Assembly (NCBI GenBank): GCA_964371695.1
Contig: CAYJOG010000128.1
Location: 1 to 6,718, forward strand
Origin: CAYJOG01 sp964371695 [NCBI: uncultured bacterium]
Lineage (GTDB): Bacteria > CAYJOG01
Direction: 5' to 3'
Length of the DNA: 6,718 bases
Position 1 is the first letter of the stretch. Every line of letters starts with the position of its first letter. Below, piece by piece: positions 1 to 4,645 of this stretch. The notes under the pieces were generated by a model. That model saw only the letters and a program-made list of their open reading frames with translations, did not search any database and had not been told where the DNA came from. The translations under genes were made by a program, and so were the position numbers.

Positions 1-240
1 GCCGGTGCAACTGCCCGCCGCCGCGGCTTTGGCCAGCGTGATGGTGGCGCCCGAGAGGGGCACCAGCGTGGCGCTGGCTGCGCGACCCGCCACGGTGCCT
101 GCGTTTACAAACAGGCCGCCGCTGACGGAGCCGGAGGGGATGGGGTTGCGCCGCCCGGTGCCGCAGCCCGCCAAGGTGGCGAGACTGAGAGCACAGGCTG
201 TCAAGGCGGTGAGTCGGACGGAAAGAAGTTTCCTGAACAT
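1..240 (-). CDS. Lipoprotein, N-terminal 80 residues (gene cut by window edge)
   Basis: The minus-strand frame from the ATG at 240 stays open to the left edge of the window, giving 80 residues with no stop. It starts with MFRKLLSVRL, a basic n-region, followed by a hydrophobic stretch and the lipobox LAGC with Cys26 as the predicted lipidated residue, so the product should be exported and acylated by the Lol/Lsp pathway. After the cysteine comes a short Gly/Ser/Pro-rich linker. Residues about 39-70 (SGGLFVNAGTVAG, then PLSGATITLA) have an alternating, beta-rich look that could be the start of a carboxypeptidase-regulatory-like or other beta-sandwich domain; that is only an impression. The start is well supported by a strong Shine-Dalgarno (AGGAGG, plus positions 253-258) 10-12 nt upstream. 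The function is unknown and most of the protein lies outside the window. Confidence 0.8.
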   Translation of the reverse strand, partial: MFRKLLSVRLTALTACALSLATLAGCGTGRRNPIPSGSVSGGLFVNAGTVAGRAASATLVPLSGATITLAKAAAAGSCTG

Positions 241-250
241 GCGGACGGGG

Positions 251-258
251 TTCCTCCT
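251..258 (-). promoter_or_regulatory. Strong ribosome binding site of the lipoprotein gene
   Basis: On the minus strand this reads AGGAGGAA, ten bases before the ATG at 240. It fixes the start of the partial lipoprotein gene. It is much the best Shine-Dalgarno in the window; phnX, phnW and the binding-protein gene have weak or no recognisable ones. Confidence 0.75.
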
Positions 259-323
259 GGCTGGTTTGAAAACGTTTGCACCGGCAATAGGGCCGCCGAA
301 AAACACACGTCTTCCGTTGGTGA

Positions 324-355
324 TTGAGCACAAGTTTAACCCAGGTGGTGTTCAA
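324..355. promoter_or_regulatory. Inverted repeat between the lipoprotein gene and the small ORF
   Basis: TTGAGCAC (324-331) and GTGTTCAA (348-355) form a 7-of-8 inverted repeat with a 16-bp spacer. It lies upstream of the minus-strand lipoprotein gene and reaches the start codon of the candidate plus-strand small ORF at 355. It could be an operator for one or both. No convincing -35/-10 pair was found nearby, so the regulatory reading is an inference from symmetry alone. Confidence 0.25.
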
Positions 356-450
356 TGCAAATGAGCAAACGGGTGAATGACGTGATGGGCGTCACGCGGC
401 CCATGTGCTGCTGGTTCACGCTGCCGGGGGCGCGCTGCGCCCCTCTTTAA
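355..450 (+). CDS. Candidate 31-residue small protein or leader peptide with Cys-Cys-Trp-Phe
   Basis: ATG at 355 opens a 31-codon frame ending at TAA 448-450. A Shine-Dalgarno-like AGGTGG (343-348) sits six bases upstream, and third codon positions are strongly G/C as in the real genes of the window. The peptide starts MQMSKRVNDV, has tandem Cys18-Cys19 followed by Trp20-Phe21, a third Cys28, and ends CAPL. It has no signal peptide or membrane segment. The last codons lie inside a GC-rich hairpin (427-443) followed by TCTTT. This arrangement, clustered Cys/Trp codons ahead of a terminator-like hairpin, resembles an attenuation leader peptide, but no downstream plus-strand gene is present for it to control. 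It may instead be an independent small Cys-containing protein, or chance. No family was recognised. Confidence 0.35.
   Translation: MQMSKRVNDVMGVTRPMCCWFTLPGARCAPL
381..396 (+). repeat. Small hairpin inside the candidate small ORF
   Basis: CGTGA (381-385) and TCACG (392-396) pair around a six-base loop. It lies upstream of the Cys-Cys codons at 406-411 and of the stronger hairpin at 427-443. It could be one arm of an attenuator-like leader fold; alone it is weak. Confidence 0.25.
427..448 (+). terminator. GC hairpin with short T run at the end of the small ORF
   Basis: GGGGCGC (427-433) and GCGCCCC (437-443) form a perfect 7-bp stem with a three-base loop (GCT), followed by TCTTT. In the plus direction this looks like a modest intrinsic terminator; in the minus direction there is no T run. 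It overlaps the last codons and stop of the candidate small ORF, so a translating ribosome would interfere with its folding. The T run is short and interrupted, so termination is probably partial if it occurs. Confidence 0.45.
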
Positions 451-471
451 TATCCCAGATCGCTGGCTGTT

Positions 472-515
472 ACCTGTTGCGCAAACACTTGTGGCGCGAC
501 CGCCACACCTGTTGC
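472..515. promoter_or_regulatory. Cluster of dyads and direct repeats, candidate enhancer for the sigma-54 promoter
   Basis: Three symmetric or repeated elements crowd into 44 bp. TGTGGCG (490-496) and CGCCACA (501-507) form a perfect 7-bp dyad with a 4-bp spacer. TTGCGCAA (477-484) is a perfect 8-bp palindrome. ACCTGTTGC occurs twice, at 472-480 and 507-515, flanking the dyad. The dyad centre lies about 140 bp upstream of the start predicted from the sigma-54 promoter at 613-628, a usual distance for binding sites of NtrC-family activators. The spacing and symmetry are seen directly; the activator's identity cannot be told from the sequence. Confidence 0.4.
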
Positions 516-612
516 AGCGCCAAAACGAACGCTTTATCCCCCAAATGGAGCCAACAGCGGTCAAAACCAGCAAAAACCGGCTGCCGCCCTCCTGAAAAAC
601 TTATTTCCGGCT

Positions 613-628
613 TGGCACACAGCTTGCT
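613..628 (+). promoter_or_regulatory. Sigma-54 (RpoN) -24/-12 promoter
   Basis: TTGGCAC-ACAGC-TTGCT matches the RpoN consensus (TGGCAC, then TTGCW) closely, with GG at 614-615 and GC at 626-627 separated by exactly ten bases. The flanking 6-bp inverted repeat CCGGCT (607-612) / AGCCGG (638-643) may be coincidental. Transcription would start near 639 on the plus strand. No protein gene follows: an intrinsic terminator begins at 671 and the next gene (711-1649) is convergent. Candidate activator sites lie upstream at 472-515. Confidence 0.65.
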
Positions 629-638
629 ATCAGGCATA

Positions 639-698
639 GCCGGAGGGATAACCCCACCATACACAGTTAAAAGACGGGCGAAGGCTCGTCTTTTTTTT
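639..698 (+). ncRNA. Candidate short sigma-54-dependent RNA (about 60 nt)
   Basis: The predicted start of the sigma-54 promoter (about 639) and the end of the T run of the terminator (698) delimit a transcript of about 60 nt. It contains a purine stretch GGAGGG followed by ATAACCCC, which can form only a short stem. A single-stranded A-rich linker follows, and then the terminator hairpin with eight T. No ATG occurs between 639 and 671, so it is not a leader for a protein inside this interval. A compact RNA with an exposed 5' part and a terminator tail fits a trans-acting small RNA, but an orphan promoter whose gene was lost is equally possible. Confidence 0.35.
671..698 (+). terminator. Intrinsic terminator, strong in the plus direction
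   Basis: AAGACGGGC (671-679), loop GAAG, and GCTCGTCTT (684-692) form a 9-bp stem with one G-U wobble in the plus-strand RNA, running into eight consecutive T (691-698). In the minus direction the wobble becomes an A-C mismatch and only four T follow, so the minus-strand version is weaker. It still sits just beyond the stop codon (711) of the convergent membrane-protein gene and may end that transcript too. Its better fit to the plus strand supports real plus-strand transcription from the sigma-54 promoter. Confidence 0.8.
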
Positions 699-710
699 GT
701 TTCAAAAACC

Positions 711-1649
711 TCATGGCCTGCCCTTTTCCCGCCACAGAAGAATGGGCCAAAGAATAAACAGGTGACCCACCAAACCTGCCATGAAAATCCATGCCCAATT
801 TGAGGGTACGAGCCCCACCCTAAGCTTGTGAATGCCGATAATGAAAATGGCAGGAATTAAAGACACACATTTCAAAAGCAAGTTCAAAAACCAAAACATG
901 ATCAGTTTTGCCTTGCTTGGGTGAATGCTGCCCAAAAGAGGGGGCGGCAGCGGCCCCGCGCCAAAGGGGCGCGGGAGTTCCATGGGTGGGACCTCAGTCG
1001 CCTGCCACTCTTTCAGAACCTGATGCAGATGCTGTTGCTCCATGTGATTTTTTTTTGCACTACCGCTGCCTTCGCTGGAAAAAAAACAGATTTCCCTTTC
1101 GTGGTCTGGTTGCTGCACCCGCAGACACACCAAGGGTTTGGAGAAATAATCGGGCATCTTGAAACCCCACCCCACACCCAGCACCTGCTGCTGGTGCAGG
1201 GCAAAGGCGTGTCGGTCTCCTATGAACACCAGCCAGGGGCCAAAAACCTGCAAAAAACCCAGGTCTTCTACTGCCCAACCGTTATACGTTCTGAACTGAT
1301 TGACCGGGCAAAAACCTACAAATTGCCCACCAAAGTTTGCCGGCAGACGATGATTTTGAGCCAGATGGTCCATCAACTCCTGTTTGACCTGTCTGGCCCC
1401 TTTGCCCTTGCGCTGGAAATGGGACCAAAAAACACCTGCCGGGCCACTCAACAGGGCCAGAGCAACAAGGAGCCAAGGCAAAATGCCGGGCAAAGGGTTG
1501 GTATTATTAAAAATAACTACCAGCATTGAGAATGCGAGCGACAAGATATCCATCCTGTTTTGGGCGCTGAGATACTGCGTCAGCCTTGCCTTGTTCAGAA
1601 AAGGCTCTGTAGGAGAGTCTTCCAGGACAGGTGGTGGCAAGGGGTCCAT
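711..1649 (-). CDS. Unrecognised four-segment membrane protein with a central soluble domain
   Basis: This 312-residue protein was not recognised. Hydrophobic segments are predicted at about 35-47, 53-75, 247-272 and 284-305, giving a membrane hairpin at each end. A roughly 170-residue soluble domain (80-245) lies between them. Its part 122-190 (YNGWAVEDLGFLQVFGPWLVF, then GDRHAFALHQQQVLGV and a KPLVCLRV strand) alternates short beta-like strands and loosely resembles the PH-like domains of some bacterial membrane proteins; this is an impression only. The N-terminus is Pro-rich. Codons are visibly richer in A/T third positions (TTT, AAT, GTT, CCT) than in the phn genes, suggesting different ancestry or weak selection. 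Runs of nine T (1048-1056) and eight A (1079-1086), plus-strand view, lie in the coding region. No good Shine-Dalgarno precedes the ATG at 1649. It is 36 bp after phnW on the same strand, separated by a stem-loop; no phosphonate role is evident. Confidence 0.7.
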   Translation of the reverse strand: MDPLPPPVLEDSPTEPFLNKARLTQYLSAQNRMDILSLAFSMLVVIFNNTNPLPGILPWLLVALALLSGPAGVFWSHFQRKGKGARQVKQELMDHLAQNHRLPANFGGQFVGFCPVNQFRTYNGWAVEDLGFLQVFGPWLVFIGDRHAFALHQQQVLGVGWGFKMPDYFSKPLVCLRVQQPDHEREICFFSSEGSGSAKKNHMEQQHLHQVLKEWQATEVPPMELPRPFGAGPLPPPLLGSIHPSKAKLIMFWFLNLLLKCVSLIPAIFIIGIHKLRVGLVPSNWAWIFMAGLVGHLFILWPILLWREKGRP

Positions 1650-1660
1650 GGTGTTCAGAC

Positions 1661-1688
1661 TAGCAGGGTGTTTATCAACACCCCGCTA
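1661..1688 (-). other. Stem-loop overlapping the phnW stop codon
   Basis: GGGTGTT (1666-1672) and AACACCC (1677-1683) pair perfectly around a TATC loop. After one A/C mismatch the stem continues with TAGC (1661-1664) and GCTA (1685-1688), making 11 pairs. The phnW stop codon (1686-1688) is part of the outer stem. The position fits a 3' end or processing structure for the phnXW transcript, but no T run follows in either direction, so it is not a canonical intrinsic terminator. It could instead stabilise the phnW mRNA end or modulate translation of the membrane-protein gene starting at 1649. Confidence 0.5.
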
Positions 1689-2801
1689 ATCACGCCAGAA
1701 CAAACATTCCGAAACAGCCTGCACCAGCCGCTGGTTGTCTGCCGGGAACACATGGCCGATGTGGCCAATGCGGAAGGTGTCGGCCTGGCTCACCTTGCCC
1801 GGATAAATCACGAAGCCTTTTTCTTTGAGCAGCAGGTAAAAGCGTTTGAACGTGAAATCCGGTGCGTCGGGGTAAAGAAACGTGGTGATGATGGGGGACT
1901 GATATTCGTCGGGCAGCAGGGTTTTGAAGCCCAGCCCCCGCAGGCCATCCACCACCGTGCGGTGATTTTGCCGGTAACGGGCGGCGCGGGCCGCCACGCC
2001 GCCTTCTTCGTCCAGCTCCAGCAGGGCCTGGGCAAAGGCCCGCACCACGTGGGTGGGTGAGGTGTAACGCCATTTGCCGCCCTGGGTTTCCATGGTGTGC
2101 CACTGATCGTAGAGGTCCAGACACAACGAGGCCGACCGGCCCTTCAGTTTTTCCATCTGTTCGCGCTGCGCCAGCACAAAAGCAAAACCCGGCACTCCTT
2201 GAATGCACTTGTTGGCGCTGGAAATCAGAAAATCCGCCCCCACTTCCGCCTGATCCATTTCGATGCCCGCGAAGCTGGACATGGCGTCCAGAATGAACAG
2301 CCGCCCATGGCGTTTGACGATTTCGCCCACTTTGTCCACCGGGTTGAGCAGGCCCGTGGTGGTTTCGCAGTGAATCATGGCCACGTGGGTGATGGCGGGG
2401 TCCGCCGCCAGGGTTTCGTCCAGACGGGTCAGGTCAGGCGGCTGGGTTTCGGGGGATTCCAGCACCACCAGCTTTTTGCACAGCCGCCGGGCCATCTCGG
2501 CCAGACGCGCGCCATAGGCCCCGTTGCTCAGCGCCAGCAGTTTGTCGTCTGGCCCGATGGCGCAATGGATAGTGGCCTCGACGGCAAAACTGCCGCTGCC
2601 CTGCAACAACACGGCGGTGTAACCAGCCTGCCCGCTGGCCAGGGCCGCCAGACGCGCACGGATGTCCTGCACGATGGCGTTGTAGTCGTCGTCCCAGGTA
2701 CACCAGTCGCGCAGCAGGGCGGCGCGCACGCCTTTGCTGGTGCTGAGGGGGCCGGGGGTGAGCAACAGATAGGGGTTTTCGGGAATGTGCGAGAGGTCCA
2801 T
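1686..2801 (-). CDS. phnW: 2-Aminoethylphosphonate:pyruvate transaminase
   Basis: PhnW is a cytoplasmic PLP enzyme that moves the amino group of AEP to pyruvate, giving phosphonoacetaldehyde and L-alanine, the first step of AEP degradation. The 371-residue sequence is full length for the family. Hallmarks are NPYLLLTPGPLSTS at 9-22, CTWDDDYN at 34-41, the LLQGSGSFAVEA loop at 65-76, HCETTTGLLNP at 144-153, Asp172 in FILDAMSSF (contact to the PLP ring nitrogen), the Schiff-base Lys198 in SSANKCIQGVPGFAFV, and Arg344 in FRIGHIGH, matching the substrate-binding arginine. These are shifted by four residues from the Salmonella enzyme as I recall it. It begins 12 bp after the phnX-like stop, with no recognisable Shine-Dalgarno (the gap reads like AAACTAAACCCGCC), so translational coupling to the upstream gene is plausible. 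All key residues are present, so it should be active. Confidence 0.97.
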   Translation of the reverse strand: MDLSHIPENPYLLLTPGPLSTSKGVRAALLRDWCTWDDDYNAIVQDIRARLAALASGQAGYTAVLLQGSGSFAVEATIHCAIGPDDKLLALSNGAYGARLAEMARRLCKKLVVLESPETQPPDLTRLDETLAADPAITHVAMIHCETTTGLLNPVDKVGEIVKRHGRLFILDAMSSFAGIEMDQAEVGADFLISSANKCIQGVPGFAFVLAQREQMEKLKGRSASLCLDLYDQWHTMETQGGKWRYTSPTHVVRAFAQALLELDEEGGVAARAARYRQNHRTVVDGLRGLGFKTLLPDEYQSPIITTFLYPDAPDFTFKRFYLLLKEKGFVIYPGKVSQADTFRIGHIGHVFPADNQRLVQAVSECLFWRD

Positions 2802-2813
2802 GGCGGGTTTAGT

Positions 2814-3482
2814 TTAGGCCGTGATTTCATCCACGCTGCCAATCACCACGTGGGCCCCCGCCGCCCGCAGTGTGGCCGCGTCATCCGCGCCGGAAAGCAC
2901 CCCCGCCACCAGACCACAACCGGCGTTCACGCCTTCTTCCATGTCCCGCGCCGTGTCCCCCGTCTTGGCCACGCGCCGCACGTCCATCAGTCCCAGTTGT
3001 TTCATCAGGGCATGGATCATGTAAGGAAAAGGCCGCCCCGCGCCCACGTCTTCGCTCACGATGAGGGCGTTTATGTGGGGGCCAAAACCGTTCTGGTCCA
3101 CCAGGGCCTGTGCCAGCGGGCGGGGATAACCCGTGTCCAGCGCCACCTTCACACCGGCGGCCCGCAGGCGGTCAAAACACGCCACTGCGCCGGGGATGGG
3201 TTTCACAGGAGAAGCGGGGCCGAAATAGGCGTCGTTCAGTTCCGACTGAAACCGGCCATAGACCCGCGCCACTTCCGCCTCTGGCGCTTTGCCCCCTTGC
3301 AGAAAATGCCGCACCACCTCCACCTTGTTGGCCCCGTGCCAGTGGTTGAAATCTTCTGCGCTGTAGCTGGCCCCCTCGTGGCGCAGAATGCGGTCCAGCG
3401 TTTGATACACCACGCCGCCTTCGTCCACCACGGTGCCCGCCATGTCAAACACAACCAGATCAATGTTTTCCAGTTTCAGCAT
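2814..3482 (-). CDS. phnX: Phosphonoacetaldehyde hydrolase (phosphonatase), compact PhnX-like HAD protein
   Basis: This HAD-superfamily hydrolase is expected to cleave phosphonoacetaldehyde to acetaldehyde and phosphate, taking the product of the adjacent PhnW. The N-terminal motif VFDMAGTVVDEGG carries nucleophile Asp13 and the DxAGT signature of phosphonatases in place of the usual DxDxT. Lys53 (HGANKVEVV), in the cap region, corresponds to the Schiff-base lysine. Arg150 in AGRPFPYMI replaces the standard HAD lysine, as in this family. GDTARDMEEG (175-184) is the acidic motif binding magnesium. At 222 residues it is clearly shorter than classical PhnX (about 265-275). Its DMAGT motif and GVLSGADDAATL tail look closer to the phosphonatase-like relatives (the TIGR03351 type, from memory) than to classical PhnX. 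The symbol is therefore given on function and context. The ATG at 3482 lacks a clear Shine-Dalgarno. Confidence 0.88.
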   Translation of the reverse strand: MLKLENIDLVVFDMAGTVVDEGGVVYQTLDRILRHEGASYSAEDFNHWHGANKVEVVRHFLQGGKAPEAEVARVYGRFQSELNDAYFGPASPVKPIPGAVACFDRLRAAGVKVALDTGYPRPLAQALVDQNGFGPHINALIVSEDVGAGRPFPYMIHALMKQLGLMDVRRVAKTGDTARDMEEGVNAGCGLVAGVLSGADDAATLRAAGAHVVIGSVDEITA

Positions 3483-3572
3483 GAGGGCAGTCTAACCACA
3501 CCGGGCCAGATGCTTTCCCGGCTGGCTTTGTCTTCACGAAAAAGCAACAATAGGCGCGCACCCTTGGACACC
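3483..3572. promoter_or_regulatory. Divergent promoter region for degradation and transport operons
   Basis: These 90 bp separate the start of the minus-strand phnX-like gene from the start of the plus-strand binding-protein gene, so they must hold the promoters of both units unless transcription enters from elsewhere. I found no strong -35/-10 pair. TTGTCT at 3529-3534 with TAGGCG 17 bp later is the best plus-strand candidate and is weak. No tandem CTGTCAT-like Pho box was seen, so direct PhoB control is not supported. Weak promoters plus a central palindrome suggest activator-dependent or substrate-responsive control. Confidence 0.6.
3525..3545. promoter_or_regulatory. 21-bp imperfect palindrome, candidate operator
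   Basis: GCTTT at 3525-3529 mirrors AAAGC at 3541-3545, and the TC/GA and T/A pairs inside also match, so eight of ten half-site pairs are symmetric around position 3535. It lies in the divergent phn intergenic region, about 27 bp before the binding-protein start codon and 42 bp before the phnX-like start. One dimeric regulator bound there could control both operons. LysR-type and GntR-type regulators are commonly linked to AEP loci, but no regulator gene is in the window. Confidence 0.4.
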
Positions 3573-4643
3573 ATGCAAACGGACCCCCTCTCCCCCTCCC
3601 GCTGGTCGGCGCGCCGCGCGCTCGCCGCCTGCGCCCTTGGCCTGGGCCTGCCCCTGCTGGCGGCTGGTTGCAGCGGCGGCAAACAGGGCGGCCAGGAGCT
3701 TCTGGTTTACACCGCTTATGAAGACGACCAGTACCCGGCGTTTCTTGAGGACTTCCAGAAACAGCACCCGGAAATCACGGTGACCGTGCAGCGGGATTCC
3801 ACCGGCGTGATCATGGCCAAGGTGCTGGCCGAAAAAGAAAACCCCCGCGCCGACGTGTTGTGGGGCATTGCGCTCACAGAAATGCTCACCGCCAAGCGCG
3901 AGGGCATCCTGTCTCCTTATGCCCCCAAGGGGCTGGACAAACTGGACCCCCGCTTTCGCGACAAAACGAACCCACCGCTGTGGACGGGCAACGACGCCTT
4001 CATGACGGCCTTTTGTGTGAACACCATCGAGGTCAAAAACAAAAACCTGCCCATTCCGAAGTCCTATGCCGACTTGGCGGACCCAAGACTGGCGGGTCAG
4101 GTGGTCAGCCCCAACCCGGCGTCGTCGGGCACGGGCTTCATGACGGTGTCGGGTATTTTGCAGACCCTGGGCGAAGACAAAGGTTGGGCCGTGCTGGACG
4201 GTCTGCACAAAAACACCGCCCAATACGTTCACAGCGGCTCGCAGCCCTGCAAGATGGCGGGGGCGGGGGAATATGCCGTGGGTGTGTCGTTTGATTACCG
4301 GGGCTTCAAACAAAAAGCCGAGGGCCAGCCCATTGAAGTCATCCTGCCCGAAGAGGGCAGCGGCTGGGACGTGGAAGCCAACGGCCTTGTCAAAAAACCA
4401 AAAATCAACCCCACCGCCAAAACCTTTCTGGACTGGGCCATCAACGAGAGCGCCATGAAGCTCTATGGCGAAAACGCCGCCGTGCTGGGCCTGAAGGGCG
4501 CGGCCAAAGCGCCGGAAGGGTATCCCGCAGACCCGGCGGCGCAACTGGGCAAAAACGATTTTGACTGGGCCGCCGAAAACCGCCCCCGCCTGCTGGAGGA
4601 ATGGACCAAACGCTACGACGGCAAAAGCGCCGCCAAGGAATAA
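3573..4643 (+). CDS. phnS2: AEP ABC transporter substrate-binding lipoprotein (PhnS2 type)
   Basis: This 356-residue protein is the extracytoplasmic binding protein of the transporter encoded downstream. Residues 1-33 form an export signal: a basic SARRALA stretch, a hydrophobic run and LLAAGC, with Cys33 the likely lipidation site. The twin arginine (14-15) makes Tat export conceivable. The mature part is a class of binding protein related to iron(III)/polyamine binders, starting ELLVYTAYEDDQ. It contains the block RDSTGVIMAKVLAEKENP, then ADVLWG, VVSPNPASSGTGFM, HSGSQPCKMAGAGEYAVGVSF and EGSGWDVEANGLV, all familiar from the putative AEP-binding family. Conserved Ser/Thr and aromatic residues in these blocks are the probable phosphonate and amine contacts. 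The start at 3573 is chosen because it places the signal peptide at the N-terminus; the same frame is open far upstream only because it runs antisense to phnX and phnW. The Shine-Dalgarno is weak. Two bases separate its stop from the ATPase start. Confidence 0.92.
   Translation: MQTDPLSPSRWSARRALAACALGLGLPLLAAGCSGGKQGGQELLVYTAYEDDQYPAFLEDFQKQHPEITVTVQRDSTGVIMAKVLAEKENPRADVLWGIALTEMLTAKREGILSPYAPKGLDKLDPRFRDKTNPPLWTGNDAFMTAFCVNTIEVKNKNLPIPKSYADLADPRLAGQVVSPNPASSGTGFMTVSGILQTLGEDKGWAVLDGLHKNTAQYVHSGSQPCKMAGAGEYAVGVSFDYRGFKQKAEGQPIEVILPEEGSGWDVEANGLVKKPKINPTAKTFLDWAINESAMKLYGENAAVLGLKGAAKAPEGYPADPAAQLGKNDFDWAAENRPRLLEEWTKRYDGKSAAKE
4635..4639 (+). promoter_or_regulatory. Ribosome binding site deciding the ATPase start
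   Basis: AAGGA lies six bases before the ATG at 4646, inside the last codons of the binding-protein gene. It favours this start over the in-frame ATG at 4601, which would add 15 basic residues overlapping the upstream gene and place them before the usual beginning of the ATPase domain. Confidence 0.65.
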
Positions 4644-4645
4644 CC

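Noticed and set aside
352-664. Two minus-strand frames (352-573 and 470-664) in the same gap
   Set aside because: Low-complexity Arg/Cys/His-rich translations without Shine-Dalgarno sites, overlapping each other and the regulatory elements. No support beyond being open.
405-803. Plus-strand frame across the 241-710 gap and into the membrane-protein gene
   Set aside because: It passes through the sigma-54 promoter and the terminator, overlaps the opposite-strand gene, and has no ribosome binding site or recognisable domain.
921-1529. Plus-strand frame opposite the membrane-protein gene
   Set aside because: The minus-strand frame is longer and has a coherent topology of four hydrophobic segments. 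The plus-strand version has no such organisation.
2097-3572. Very long plus-strand open frame continuous with the binding-protein gene, suggesting a giant N-terminal extension
   Set aside because: It runs antisense through phnW and phnX, whose families are certain. The His/Arg/Gln/Gly-rich translation is typical of an antisense GC-rich shadow. The signal peptide begins only at 3573.
3483-3572. Pho box (PhoB binding site) before either phn operon
   Set aside because: No tandem CTGTCAT-like repeats with the 11-bp period were found on either strand.
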